DNA from: Naganishia liquefaciens
Lineage: Eukaryota > Basidiomycota > Tremellomycetes > Filobasidiales > Filobasidiaceae
DNA length: 64,000 bases
Direction: 5' to 3'
NCBI GenBank assembly: GCA_013423385.1
Contig: BLZA01000023.1
Span: 561,782 to 625,781, forward strand
Position numbers and translations under genes: made by a program. Positions 36,248 through 48,704 of the stretch are shown piece after piece; position 1 is the first letter of the stretch, and every line of letters starts with the position of its first letter. The notes below the pieces were generated by a model that was not told the origin of the DNA, did no database searches, and saw only the letters and a list, made by a program, of their open reading frames with translations.

Positions 36248-39200
36248 ATGTATGATCCCACAAAGGACGGTCAGTAGCAGCATTCTGCAGTCGCGTGTCG
36301 TGTGCGTGGCGATCGATGGCAACTGACCGTCTTCGCTCTTCTTCACTTGCTTGAACTGCTGCAGCCGTCCACCACAATCACTTTGAGACCTCGCAGGATC
36401 CCACGACGTCGCGAGGCTTCACTGCTCAAAACCCCTCGACTTCGACTAACGCATTGAACGCACATACAATACAGGAAAATAGGCCATACCAGCCGTACCC
36501 GCCATCCAGCATTGCTCAGCCAGATGTCAGTCTACCCTCGATCAAAGACTTTGCTGCTCCAATAGCACGACAGTCTAATGCCATGCAAGGGTACGCCGTC
36601 GCTCCGGGAGGCGAAGACATGGCAGGAGATGGATCGGACAGGTCAGCGGGATGGAGTAGGGCGAGGTTGCAGGCAATGGGTTCGCAATCGCACATGGGGC
36701 AGCCGTACTATAGCACATCATACGGCGGATTCGAGCAGCAGCAACCACAGCAAGGGAGTCTATTGCCAGAACACAGTCCACGACAGCAGCAATTAGGATC
36801 GACACATGGATATTATCCCGGTCCGGGACGGGCGCCAGACACCGGAAGCTCGACGTATTACCATGCACAATCGTATGCTCCATCGCAACCTCACCCACTA
36901 CAACAGCCGCCATCTTCCCATGCCAGGCATCCCCCATCAGACTATCCGTATGCTACCACTACATCCAGCACCGCGCCCACACAGTATCATCAACAGGCTG
37001 CGTACCCGACACAGCCATACGGCGCCGACGAGTATTATCCTCAGAACGGTCAACCTTCATCTGCGTCGACGTTCCAGAGCGCTATCGGTAGCGGCGGAAG
37101 TGGTCCCGGGGCTGGAAACTACAACTCGATTAGCCCTCCAATGATTCCGCTCGTCGGCGAATCCCTCCCCCAATCACGGCCATACCCGCCTCTGTCCGAC
37201 CCAGAACGTCTCGTGCGAACAGAGAGCAACGAAGTGCAGAGCACCCCAGAGCTCAAAGGTTCTTTCAAGAAGGAAGCGCAGGAAACGTCAGACTCGAAGA
37301 GGAAAGGGAAGGGGAAGGCCGTCGCTACGGCAGGATCGGACGATGGTGAGGACGACGAGGCGCAAGAGGGAAATGGAAAGGAAGGCAAGGCCAGCACTGC
37401 AGATTTCATTCGACGGCTTTGGACGATGGTGAGTATGCGCTCGATCTCCACATCATATGAGTGTGGCGTTACAACTTGCGCTTTCTCTTGATGGCGGTAG
37501 ATGCAAGCTTTCTCGACGGATGGCGAATCTGGAGAGGGCGGCAAGTTTCTGGATTGGAGTCCTTCAGGGGATAGTTTTATTATCAAGGACAAGCACCATT
37601 TCGAGAAAAATATACTGGTCCAGCATTTCCGCCATTGCAACTTTTCTTCCTTCGTGCGGCAACTCAACAAGTATGGATTCAAAAAGGTGAGTTTGCATGA
37701 GAGGTGTGTCTGTACGCACGCTCACCTTGCTCCACATAGGTCAAGCGTAGTAAAGCCACGCGAGCCAAAGATGCGAACGGTCAGGCCGGGGAAGAAGCAA
37801 GTCGAAATATGTTCGTTGCGATATAGGATTGATGGCTTATTCTTCTTTGCAGTGGTGGGAGTTTCGTCATCCAGACTTCAGGCAGGATGGGCAGATCGTT
37901 CTGGAGCTCATCAAGGTAAGCCTGGTGGAATTTTCCGAAGCTTCCGCTCCTAGCTGAAGTCACTTGATGTGGCCGTTTCTCGCAGCGCAAAGCAGCCAAT
38001 CCCAAGAAAGTTCGCGCGCATGGTGATGCCGCATTGCGTCAAGAAGCCGCTCAAAATGCTGTTGAGGCAGGAATCGGTGCTCCATCGACACAGTCAAAAC
38101 CACATCCACCGCCTGTTCAGCAACCACACAGTTTCGGCGATTCGATCGTACAACAACAGGTTCAGAGCTTGATGCAACTTAATTCGAATCTGTCGTCACG
38201 GATTAGGGATCTTGAGGGCCAAATGGAAGGTCTAAAGGCGCAAATGAAGGCGAAGGAGGAAAAAGATCGCAGGAAGGAGGAGTGGTTCCCGTCCCTCGTG
38301 TCTTTCATTGTCAAGAATTTGAATAGTAAGCCGACTCCGTGCCAAATCCTGAGCCATGTTATTCACAGGCAACCAAAGACCTCAATGCCATGGACGGGGC
38401 CGAGCAGATCTTAACGGAAATGAATTCGCTACACGCCTCTTTCGATAATAATGAGAATCCCGCAGTGCTCAATCTGGAGGAGCTGTTACCATCACACCTT
38501 GCTACAGCGACGGCTGGTCCGTCTACGCAGCCTCGAGATCTCAAACCACAAGTTTCAATGTACTCTTACATGGACCAACAAATGTCGAATAATAAAGGCC
38601 CCTCCTGGGGACCGCAAGTGGTAGCGGATAACGACAGGAATGGGCACGCTATGTCCGGCCCTTCCGCAACAGTCATCAATCTCCGCAATTCCGACAATAT
38701 TCCACTGAATGCATCGCTACCTAGCGGGAATGATATTTCAAGTCAAGGCAATGGCATGGTCATTCCTGATTACGGAAATGGAGAAACAGTCATGCAAATG
38801 CAGCAGGTCGACCAGGAAAAGGGGCAACTGTCAGCCCTCGATCCACGTGGCAAGGATGTTTCCGGCGCGAAACGTAATACCATGAGCAATTGGACATCAT
38901 CTCTATCTTGGACCAAGGCGCCAAGGGTCTTGGTAGTGGAAGATGATGCGGTTTCGTGAGTGATGGTTTAGCCTTCGAGGATTGCGAGCCGACTGACGTT
39001 GCATTCTGCAGGCGGAACCTTGCCATTAGATTTCTACAGCTTATCGGCTGTGAAGTCGATCAAGTCACAGATGCCGAGTCCGCAATCGCCAAGATCAACA
39101 CATCGCCCTTCGATGTCGTCTTCATGGATATTATTCTGCCCAAGATGACAGGGTATGCAGTCCCTCCTCTCTATCTGAAGTGCAGCTGTCTGACTTGATC

Positions 39201-40088
39201 GCTTCAGGCACGATGCCACGAGACTTCTACGTGCCTCAAATGTGACTTTGCCCATCATTCCCATGACGAGCTCTTTCGGTGATGGTAAGCCTGTTTCCAC
39301 ACGCGGCGTGATAAGGCTTTGGTTGACACATTCTACCTGCGCCCTATAGATGATCGGAAACGCTATGACGCTCACGGTAAGGGAAACAAGGCGGGAGCTG
39401 TAGATGTAGCTGATTTCTGGCAAACCTTCAGGCATGACGGATCTGCTGCCAAAGCCTTTTTCGCGGGATCAACTATATTCAATGCTGGAGGTAAGGAGTG
39501 ACTGCTGTTGGTCTGCTCTTCGATGTTCCTCACTATGATTCCAGCGTCACCTCTCTCACTTGAAAGCCGCCAAACGATATGCCATCCAGATACCTCCCGC
39601 TGTCGGCGTACCGCCGCTCTCCGACCAGGGTGTCCACGATGCTTTGCGCTATAGTGCTGCGCATTACGACAAAATCATCGAGGGCTACAATAATCCGGAC
39701 GAAGTTCCGATGTGGAACCCCCTCAGCGGAACGGGTACAAGCGATGCGCAGTTCATACAAATGATCGGCGTATGTCAACGAACAAGCTCCTTGTCTCCGA
39801 GTCTAACATTTTTTCATGAATCAGCTGCAGCAATCCCTCAATCAGAATGGCGAGCCAATCGACTTTAACCAAATCATGCAGACCGCTGCCGGCACAGCAT
39901 TCGAATTCACCATGATGCCTTCAAATGCCTTTGCTGCAGAAATGGGCACGGCGATGGGAAATCAACACGTCAAGCGAGGACGCGAAGGCGAACAAGAGGG
40001 CGAGACTTCGAAGCGGGCCAAGATTTCTCCACTCATGCCAACAGATAGTAAAGTGACGGGATTTGGGCATAACTCTGATACCAATTGA
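36248..40088 (+). CDS. SKN7: Skn7/Prr1 response regulator transcription factor (HSF DNA-binding + receiver)
   Basis: A short first exon (36248-36269, MYDPTKD) joins by a GTCAGT intron to [19 protein letters not shown]. About 330 residues rich in Gln, Tyr, Pro and Ser follow. The HSF-type DNA-binding domain reads [40 protein letters not shown] and QLNKYGFKK, then [14 protein letters not shown] coiled coil ([20 protein letters not shown]) follows. The receiver domain has [20 protein letters not shown], phospho-acceptor Asp in [15 protein letters not shown], then [10 protein letters not shown] and [19 protein letters not shown]. Skn7 takes phosphate from the Sln1-Ypd1 relay and controls oxidative and osmotic stress and cell wall genes. 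All receiver residues (DD, D, S/T, K) are present. First exon is inferred; the rest is secure. Confidence 0.93.
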
Positions 40089-40210
40089 ATAATTCAGAAC
40101 AGCTAGTTGTAAGTTGCATTTGTTGTCAAATGAACTGTTGTACGAATTTGCATACCATACGAATTATCGCTGCCGCTCGCTCTGACAGCTCATCACCTAG
40201 CAGTGCTTGA

Positions 40211-41331
40211 TTAGTAGCCTGGAGTCTTTGCGCTGCGAGCCGCATGGCCCGGAGTTCTGGCACCATAGCCTGGAGTACTGTTATTGTATCCTGGAGTTTT
40301 GCCAGAGGCCGTTCCGCCATAACTGGGCGTCATGGCGCGCTTGGAGCTTTGATAGCTCGGGGTCATGGCGCCGCGATATTCCGGCGAAGAGGCTGCTGAT
40401 ATGATGCCGTTCGCGGAAGAGGTGAGGTTTGCTGGTGCTGTGGCGCGTTGCTGAGCATCCTTGTTCTTCTTGTTTCTGATTCGTTCCTGAAAAGAATCGA
40501 GATTGGCCGGGAATGAGAATCACACGGTATACGGAAGCTTACTTTTCTCCTTTGATTTGCGCTCTTGACGCCAGTCTTCATGCCATCCGCGTACTTCCGA
40601 GGTAGCGAGTCAGCATCGTTCACAAAAGGGTATTCTCTTGGCTTACTTTCCCGGCGACCCCATGAGCATGACCGACTTGAAGTCTAAGCGCCATCTTTGC
40701 TTTATCGGACGTCACGAGTGACGCAAATCGGAAGTCTGGGTCGTCTAGATGGTTCGGATACCGATGATAGGGAATGTCTAGCAAACTCTCGTTGGGTGGC
40801 AAAGGTACGGGGTCTATACCGGCATCTCCGATATCAGAGTCTGTTGAAACGAAACAGTTTCTTTGCACTTACCGGGTATCTCCTGTAACAACTCTTCGTA
40901 GACACTGCTGAAGAGCTTCGCCTTTGGCGGTTTCCTCTGATTACTCCGACTTTGTGACCCCGTCTGCATAGGTACCTGAGAAGGGATTCCAGCCTTGTCG
41001 TTGGCGCTCGACGCATCCTTGCCTCCCGGAGTCGGCGGGGCACTGGCATCAGCAACGTTGGAGCCTCTTCTGGAATCGAGGCTGACATCTGATACGAAAG
41101 ACCTCGGGTATGAGCCAGGATTGATGGGCGCTCTGACGAAACGAGCGTAGAGCGGCTGGAGATCAACTGCTGTAAAGAGGTCTTTACTTGCATGAACAAT
41201 CGATGGCGGAATCTCTGCAAGTGGCATCGAGATCAGTGAATTTGAGCCATTCAAGACGTTCCCGTCACACCTGGGAATACAGAAGTCACGACTGCAGGAA
41301 CACCTGCTGGTCTCCTGGCCGGTGCAGCCAT
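40211..41331 (-). CDS. Med19/Rox3-like protein with a TPGY/TPSY-repeat tail (tentative)
   Basis: The start at 41331 reads MAAPARRPAGVPAVVTSVFP, joined by a 56-nt intron to EIPPSIVHASKDLFTAVDLQ, PLYARFVRAPINPGSYP, a disordered linker, LFSSVYEELLQEIP, and DIPYHRYPNHLDDPDFRFAS. The order of a short N-terminal helix, 'Y..L..IP', acidic linker and basic helix (KTGVKSANQRRKERIRNKKN) recalls fungal Mediator subunit 19, but I have no residue-level proof. The last exon ends in repeated TPSY/TPGY units (AMTPSYQSSKRAMTPSYGGT, then GKTPGYNNSTPGYGARTPGH, ending KTPGY), similar in style to the Spt5 C-terminal repeats. A minus-strand coiled-coil-like frame at 40320-40126 overlaps this exon out of frame and is set aside. 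Confidence 0.5.
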
Positions 41332-41807
41332 ACCGCTGATGGTGTACCGATGCACTGGTCTGCTACTAGCGATCACGAGGCTGACATTCGAGCTCGATAA
41401 TCAGGATACAATGCACCATTGACGCATAGTGATCCGGACGTACCATCTGTCGTTGCTCAGATATGCGTAGGATGTATGGACAATCCAGAAACGTGATACT
41501 TGCCTAGCCTCGTCAGCTGGAAGACCATCAAGATCGCTTCCGTTCAGGTCTTCGGACCGCCAGACTGACTGCTCGAGCGAGGTGGAGGACGGCGGGCGAA
41601 TGGCTTACCCAAGCAGATTTTGGATTTTGAACTCGTCATGTCCTGCCCGCCCTTGCCTCGTATCCTCTAGCATATTCTGACTCTCTTTAGCTCTATTGCA
41701 AAATCGACCAAAAGGTCATCTCAGTCGGAATTCATTACTGAATACCGAATTCGCCATAGATCGCTTCATATCGGTGAACATCATCGATTCTCAGTAAATT
41801 CATCAAT
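41332..41807. promoter_or_regulatory. Divergent region between the Med19-like gene and ZPR1
   Basis: Some 476 bases hold both promoters. Minus-strand splice-like signals near 41.4-41.64 kb, with an ATG at 41639, leave open a longer 5' end for the Med19-like gene. No other gene is visible. Confidence 0.4.
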
Positions 41808-43620
41808 ATGTCATCGGAAAAACTCTTCAAGAGCATCGGCGACATCGCCACGAACATCGATGCTCAGACGGAACGTCCGGAGGAGGAGAGGGGACAGGAG
41901 AAGAAGCAAGAGGACGTAGCGATGGGGTTTGAGGACGAGAATCGTGAAGTCCAGGAAATGGAGTCCATGTGCATGGAGTGCGGCAAGAACGTAAGCCTGT
42001 GAACGCTGTCGCAAACGAAGCTTTAGTATGCTAAGTCGTTGCCGATCGTCTACAGGGCACAACACGAATGCTCCTCACGGTCATCCCCTACTTTCGTGAA
42101 GTCATCGTCATGTCTTTCCGGTGTGAACACTGCGGAAACAGCAACACGGAAATTCAGCAGGCAGGCGAAATTCAGCGTAAGCAAACGCCAGGATGGGACA
42201 TCCCTGAAGCTGACATGGCTTGTGCTGAACTCTGCATAGCGAAGGGATGTATGCACACAGTACACGTCCTTGATCCGTCCGACTTGAACCGACAGGTGGT
42301 CAAGTCCAACTCGTGTACCGTCACCATCCCGGAAGTCTCCCTGACGATTCCCGCTTCTCGGGGTCAACTCACCAACATTGAAGGAATCTTGCGGGATACC
42401 GTGCGAGACCTTTCTCTCGATCAGCCCGTCCGAAGAGTCATGGAGCCTGAGGCCCATGACAAGATTCAAACTATCATCGACCGCTTGAATGGATGCCTGC
42501 CCGACGATGGTGAAGAGGAGGAAGAGCAGGCCGTCGGGGAAATCAAGCCAAAGGGGCCGAGAAAGTTTACTCCATTCACCTTCAAGCTCGACGATCCCGC
42601 CGGCAATTCTTTCGTCTCTTTCGTTGGATCCACTGCCGACGCGAAGTGGAGCATGCGAGTTTACAACCGAACACGAGAGCAAAACGTCGCGCTGGGTCTT
42701 GTGTCCGAGGACGAAGCTGCGCAGAGTGCAGCGGCAGCAGCGAAGCTTCAAACAGGCGGTGATGTTCCAGAGGGTGGTCGAAGGGTGGACCCCTCAGAAG
42801 CAAGCGGCCTGACTGGCTTGAGCGGATCTGTCGTCCCTGAGGAGATCTATGCGTTCCCAGGCAGCTGCTCGAGCTGTGGTCATACTATCGACACGCTCAT
42901 GCAGCAGGTAAACATTCCTCATTTCAAGGACATCATCATCATGTCGACCAATTGCGAACACTGTGGCTACCGAGACAACGAGGTCAAGTCGGGTGCGGCC
43001 ATTTCCGAGAAGGGCAAGAAGATTATCCTGAAGGTGGAAGACGAAGATGACCTGAGTCGAGATATTCTCAAGGTACGTCGCTGCTGATCTTTTCGTCATC
43101 TCCACAAGGCTGATGAGTACCACTTGATGCACAGTCGGAAACTTGTGGTCTCGAAATCCCGGAGATCGACCTCGTATTGCAGCCGGGAACTCTCGGAGGT
43201 CGATTCACCACGCTCGAAGGCATGCTGAATCAGGTATACGACGAGCTGAGCACCAAAGTCTTCCAGACCGGTGGAGATTCGATGGACAAGGAGGAACGGT
43301 CGACCTTCGAGAAGTTCCTGGGCGATATGAAGGCGGTATGTATACGTCTGCCCCCTTATTTAAAGGTTGCTAATCGGAGATGCTGCCCGCTTCCCCAGAT
43401 CATGTCAGCTTCGCGTCCGTTCACCCTTATTATGGACGACCCTGTTGCCAACTCATATCTGCAAAACCTTTACGCCCCCGACCCTGATCCCAACATGGAG
43501 ATCATCACTTACGAACGTACCCAGGAGCAGAACGATGAATTGGGTCTCAGCGACATGGTTCTTACAGGTTACAACAAGGACATCCAGGACGTCGTTGAGG
43601 AAACTCCTGCTCAGTCATGA
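41808..43620 (+). CDS. ZPR1: Zinc finger protein ZPR1
   Basis: The start at 41808 gives a 45-residue acidic N-terminus. The first ZPR1 module follows: CMECGKN joins across an intron to GTTRMLLTVIPYFREVIVMS and FRCEHCGNSNTEIQQAGEIQ. A second intron leads to LHVLDPSDLNRQVVKSNSCT. The second module has CSSCGHTIDTLMQQVNIPHF, KDIIIMSTNCEHCGYRDNEV and IPEIDLVLQPGTLGGRFTTL. Both C4 zinc fingers (CxxC...CxxC) are complete. ZPR1 binds newly made eEF1A and helps it fold, and it moves to the nucleus on growth stimulation. The gene ends VVEETPAQS. Length near 470 residues is normal for the family. Confidence 0.95.
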
Positions 43621-43969
43621 TCTAGCTCACGCTGCCTGTTGTAACTAGACGTCGGTATAGAATATCCTCGAACGAGCCTACAATCCCAGTCTGCAATCGG
43701 CGGTGTTTCAGGTCACTCTCAAAGGGATATGCTTCCTGTCTCGCGAACGACATTCCTTACAGGCAGAGACCGGGCGTTCAAACATTCCTTTCACCTTTTT
43801 GGGAGTCTAGGATGACATCTACCTAGTGTAGTTGAGCATAAAGGGTTGCAGTCGAGCATAAAGGGTTGAAGTGTGTTGATCGCCCGAAGAGGATATCGTA
43901 ACGGAACTCACGTTTCCGGCGTGGAGTAGGTCTCTGCATTCGGTCGAGCGTCGCGCCGGAGAGCCCACC
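43621..43969. other. Intergenic region between ZPR1 and the DUF7598 gene
   Basis: This 349-base gap contains a near-tandem short repeat, GAGCATAAAGGGTTG, around 43835 and 43855. The copies are about 20 bases apart. No gene is visible. Confidence 0.5.
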
Positions 43970-46432
43970 ATGGCTTCCAAACAACGCTCGCAAAAGGCCT
44001 TACTAATACGGTGGACGCTCTTGAATCTTCTAAGATTTTTCGGTGTCGCCGCGATTGGCTGGGCCATCGGCATTCAAATCGCATTGCTGATCTCGTAAGT
44101 GCAAAAAATTCGACAACTTTACCTTCGTTGCGTTTGCTCAGTAGTATCTCATCTGCTTGGACGGTGGGATCGTAGAGACGGCCGAGCGGACCGAGAATCT
44201 ACGACCACAGATGACTCCAAAAATTCGGCAGTACCGCCCATTGAATACATGGCGACATCCATTGGGGTGTCCTCAAGCACACCTGTTACCCTACCTGTTG
44301 CGGTGTCTGCTTCCGGCCTTGGAGGATCGTCCGCTCAAGCAATGACGGCTATCACTCAAGCGCATTCCACACTCACAGATGTCCCCCTCGAATTGTGGCC
44401 AACCTCGATCTCAAGCTCGCCGCAAGCTATTTCATCGGCGCCCATATTGAATCTCCCCCCAGGTATGGGAGCTCTGCGAAAAAGAGGCAATCAGGGCGCA
44501 ACACTGGATCACATCAGCGGGCTCGCGGCTTCTCGTTACTATGCAGACTCCACCATCCCTCGACAGGACGGAAGCGTCTTGTAGGTTGGAGACCATTCAA
44601 CCGGGAAATAGACATTTACAATTTTGTTTTTAGATTTGCAGTTATCCATCGAGTCGAAAATTGTGAGTCGAAGCTCTTCGCTTGCCGCATGTTTTTTTAT
44701 TCTTGACAACATTTTGGACTTCTCCATCACCAGGCGCCGCGCTTCTCGTACTACTTTTGGGTCAAATTGGATGGCCTGAGCGATTCCTCATCAGACACCT
44801 GCCTGCGCTGGGCGTGCGGAGTAGCGGTCTCGCATTGGGTTGCGGCAAAATATGGTACGCGCCACTGCACATGCTTCTGGCAACATGCTGATCAGGTCTC
44901 GTTCACCCATGTAATAGGATAGGAACAGAGATGCAGAGGCACTAGTGAGCAGTTCCTTCTCATCAAAGACCATGATGTCGTCTGATCATACTGCGTAAAG
45001 TGTGCCGACTCCTCAGCGGATACCTGGTATTCTACTGTTGAGCTCCGGCGCTATGGATACTCTTATAGTCAGTTCTGTCAGTCGCCCAGTCGGATAAGCT
45101 GACTGACTTTGCTCCGCGTTACGATTTCTCCACCATTCCCTTCTAACGATCCAGGCAGTCATTTTGATCTTCAGACAGAGGCGCAAAAACAGGGACAAAC
45201 TTTTAGCCGACCGAGACATATACCTGCGATTCCACATAGCCCAGCGATTGATGTTCTGGACTACTATACCAGCCGAGGCATTCTACGGAACCGATACGGT
45301 CGCTCCGCCAGAGGATGGGCAGTACGGAGGTAATCGAGAAAAGCAATCGGTGTCGTCACCCTCGCCCGAGTATCCGACGTTTATGAGTGGCAACATCCAA
45401 GATGCAGAGCGACAGATTCCGGGTATGTTCGGTGAGCGGCAGGTGTCCCTGCGTGGTAGAAATGAGGCAGAACTGGACCAAGATGACGATGAGCCAAGCG
45501 AAGAGCTCATCGAGAATACTCGCGTCAACGCATTGCGCCAAGCCCAACGCAACGATTATCTGCATCGCCATGTAAAGCAAGTACCACCGCCCCCACGGAT
45601 CCCCTCGGAGGTTGCTGTCATGCCTGCGTCGATCCAACGAATGGTCCAAGGTGTGAAGCCTAGGTTCCTCTCTCCTGAAGCGATTCCACAAATTCAGGTG
45701 CAACCTAGCACGGGCTCGACTCTTGCTTCATCTGGTGCCTCAGCCAGATTCCCTCGACCCGACAGCACTTTCAGCGAGATATCGACAGGCGCCATATCGA
45801 CTCGAGCTCGGCCTAAATCTCATTTGTCGCAGAAACCAATGGATGATACCAAGTTGATGCCACCGCGTGGCGCGATGAGACGTGCTTCCCTTTCCGCTGA
45901 GATCATACCAGCATCTGAGCGCGAGCACGCTCGTCCATTGCCCTTCAATGAAAACATTCCCGGTATTATACCGCCCGTTGTCGAAAAAGAAGTTGCGCGC
46001 CGTTCCGTAGTCCGGTTTGATTTACATCGCCTGTCATCTGCAAGTATCGCCAGCTCATCGTCAGTTGAAACCATCTTAGCGGACATTCTGCCTGCAAAAC
46101 CCCCAAAAAGCAAAGCCGGTTGCCCCGAAGCTCCGATTCCGACTACCAGGCTGTTTGCGCCATCTGTCGATGAGCAAGAAGGTCCTCGAAAGAATATCCA
46201 AAATAAACCCAGAGACCGCCAGAGAGATAGCAGATCCCGGTCGCCTTCTCGCTTAAGCTATCTCTGCTCCGATGGTTCCAGCCCAGATTCACCATTTGCG
46301 GATCCTGCTGACAGCTCCCCGGAGTCGCCATTTGCGGATACTCAAGAATTCCATTCCCCTTCTTCGGCTGTGGAGGACGAGCGGCAATTCGAGGCCAAGC
46401 GCAAGAAACGGATGTCGCATCTGGTTTTGTGA
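43970..46432 (+). CDS. DUF7598-like multi-pass membrane protein with long cytosolic tail
   Basis: The start at 43970 gives TM1, LLIRWTLLNLLRFFGVAAIG then WAIGIQIALLIS. A polar loop (44.2-44.5 kb) precedes ASRYYADSTIPRQDGSVLFA, and TM2-3 read VIHRVENCAALLVLLLGQIG and WPERFLIRHLPALGVRSSGL. A last helix reads GILLLSSGAMDTLIAVILIF and is followed by RQRRKNRDKLLADRD. The 'IGWP..F....FP.LG' motif and four-helix plan match DUF7598 proteins of basidiomycetes, whose function is unknown. The loop between TM1 and TM2 is unusually long. The 400-residue tail is disordered and ends with two SPxSPFAD repeats and a basic KAKRKKR-type stretch. Small exons (one about 29 nt) surround the membrane part. Confidence 0.68.
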
Positions 46433-46556
46433 TTGTACAATGTAAATGACATGCACGATTTTGTGATGCATTAGACATGCCAGCCGACCTCTGCCTGAAA
46501 GGATATGGTGAATATACAACTTGAAGGATATCCTAGGTTGTTCTGATATCCAAAAT

Positions 46557-47949
46557 TTAACCGGGCGGAAGGAGACTGGCATCCATAACGGCGCCTGTAT
46601 CTGCGACCTCCTCGTCATCATAAGGTGATCTGGCGATAGGAGTTCGCGGAAGAACCATGAGACCTATGTCCGAGCAATTAGTACTTTTGTTGCGTGTCAT
46701 GAACATCAGCCAACTCACCCGATCGAACAGCCTCCAAGACACCAAACGGCCTCATCAGGGACAAGAAAGCCTCGACTCGTGCTGTCTTTGCCGTCAACTC
46801 GATAATAACCGAGTTTTCCGCAACGTCGACGACTCGACCTCCGAATTGCTCTGTCAAAGTCTTGACGGATCGCAAGTGAAGGTGCTTTGCGATCAACGCT
46901 TCGGACGCGCCCAAAGGGTTATGCTGGCCGTTCGAGGCGTAAGACGACAAGTTACTTGGCAGCGATGAAGCAGACTTTTCAAAGTTTTGCGCAATGGCAC
47001 GTTCCCGTTCAAACTTGGTATCCACGTGCTCGTTGTGGGTCTTCTGGCCGTCAGCCGTCACGAAAGCTGGTACCTCGGGAGCGTGTGTCGGCCCACCAGA
47101 CATTTGCTGTTCGGCGTATTCGGGACCAAGGATGGAGATTTTGCAGAGCAAGAGTTCTCGCGAGATGCAGCTGGTCCTAGTGTAATCCAAGACGGCCCAG
47201 ACGGGAACCTAAAACATGAAAGAGATGGACCTGAGAAGCTGGAACGGCGCAGGACTGAAGTCTTCCACATACGAGATCTTCCAGCTGACGCCTTGCCTGT
47301 TCTATAACGCCATCCTGACCCCTCAGAACGATGCACATTCGCGACAAATCGCGGATTTCAGTTTGACAAACGACCAAGGAATCTATGTGAAATGAAACAT
47401 TTAGCTGCTGTCCTAGAGTTGGTCGTCGGAAGGTGTCTGCATACCGATGTTGAAGCCTCGCGCGGCAAGAATACCCGACACTCGAGACAGTACACCAGGT
47501 TCGTTTTGAACGAGACAGTTAAGAGTGTGCCTGTAGAAGATCATTAGCACGAAGGGATGTGGACTTCCTCGCTCTTGACTGACTTCTTGAACGGCTCCGT
47601 ACTAGGAGCAGGAGTGTTGTACAAAATGTTGGTCACGGCCTCTTCAGCGCTGGGAGCTCGAGGATGACTGAATGCAGGCAGCGGTGGAGGAGCTCTTCGC
47701 CTGCTCGTGAGCTTGTCTGTAGGGGTTTCAGAGATTAATAATCTCATCCGCTCAGATTGCTTGATAATGCCAGAGAGACTCACAGTCCAAGGCACTGGTA
47801 GAGTCGTCAATCGGTTTCGGGGGTCGAGAACCACTTGACTGATTCCTGAGCAGGACAGACGATGCGGACCATCGCGCCGTGACGGGGGCTGCCCTCCGGT
47901 CGATGAGGCCCAGCGACTGCTTGATGACGGGTGCTGAGCGGAACGACAT
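46557..47949 (-). CDS. ILV6: Acetolactate synthase regulatory subunit, mitochondrial
   Basis: The start at 47949 gives an import leader, MSFRSAPVIKQSLGLIDRRA. Exons then read AVTNILYNTPAPSTEPFKKH, TLNCLVQNEPGVLSRVSGIL, AARGFNIDSLVVCQTEIRDL, RMCIVLRGQDGVIEQARRQL and VPVWAVLDYT. This is the N-terminal ACT domain. A loop follows (about 47.1-46.95 kb), then LRSVKTLTEQFGGRVVDVAE and LTAKTARVEAFLSLMRPFGV, the second domain. It ends in an acidic tail. Ilv6 stimulates the Ilv2 catalytic subunit and confers valine feedback in isoleucine/valine synthesis. A longer start (48102) is in frame but less leader-like. It faces the DUF7598 gene tail to tail. Confidence 0.93.
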
Positions 47950-48704
47950 GATGCAGACTTCAGAGCGCCAAACCCAACGCCCTCCTTCAACCCGCCCGAC
48001 GCTCTTGCCTATATCTGCTGGCTCCCCGCAATCGCGTATCTCCCGGCTTCGCGCTTGCCGAAATATCGAGAGAGAAGCGCGTTTCACCCGAAAGGCAGTC
48101 ATATGCTTTAGCCCGAAAGGTAGTTGGCATAGGGGTCCCCGTGCAAAGGTCGTGGATTCTTGTTGAGAAGCGCAGAGTCAAGCTGAGATCGGGCTCACCG
48201 TTCAGCCCCTGACTCTCAGCCCATGGAGTTGGACGCAGTGTTCTCCCAGTCCGGATCGCCTCCATGCCTGCCATCATGAACGCCCGCCACTTCAAATCTC
48301 TCCTTTCGATTCAACTGCTCTATTTGCGACATCTGCTTTCGGCTCTCGATTCCGTCGGGGACTTAGGGATTGCGGCTAACAAAGCCAGCCGGCAAGGAGT
48401 GTCGGTGAGTAGGGAGGTGGTCATTACCTCCTGCCCGACAAGCTAGCCCTGGGCAACCGTCCACGGAGAGATGGCTACATGGAACGCAGGTGTAAAGAAT
48501 TAATCCGCTTCTGGTCAATGCCGGAAAGCCACAGAACCCAGAAAACCACTTGCAACAAGAATCGTCTTCATAGCATACTATAAAATGATACGATACAAAC
48601 TCGAAGACGACTATCTAGCAAGCGCTGGCTTCCGTACATGAATTTCTCGTGGTTCGATACATGCTAAATATAACAATACGCTTTCTTAAAATGCGAGGGG
48701 ACAT
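47950..48704. other. Intergenic region upstream of ILV6
   Basis: About 750 bases between two minus-strand genes. It holds the ILV6 promoter, the in-frame extension to an ATG at 48102 and the 3' flank of the His-rich gene. A 60-codon plus frame (48264-48446) has no support. Confidence 0.4.

Noticed and set aside
40126-40320. Minus-strand coiled-coil-like frame (LQDTITVLQAMVPELRAMRL)
   Set aside because: It overlaps the TPGY-repeat exon in a different frame; the heptad look comes from the repeated CTGGAG codons.
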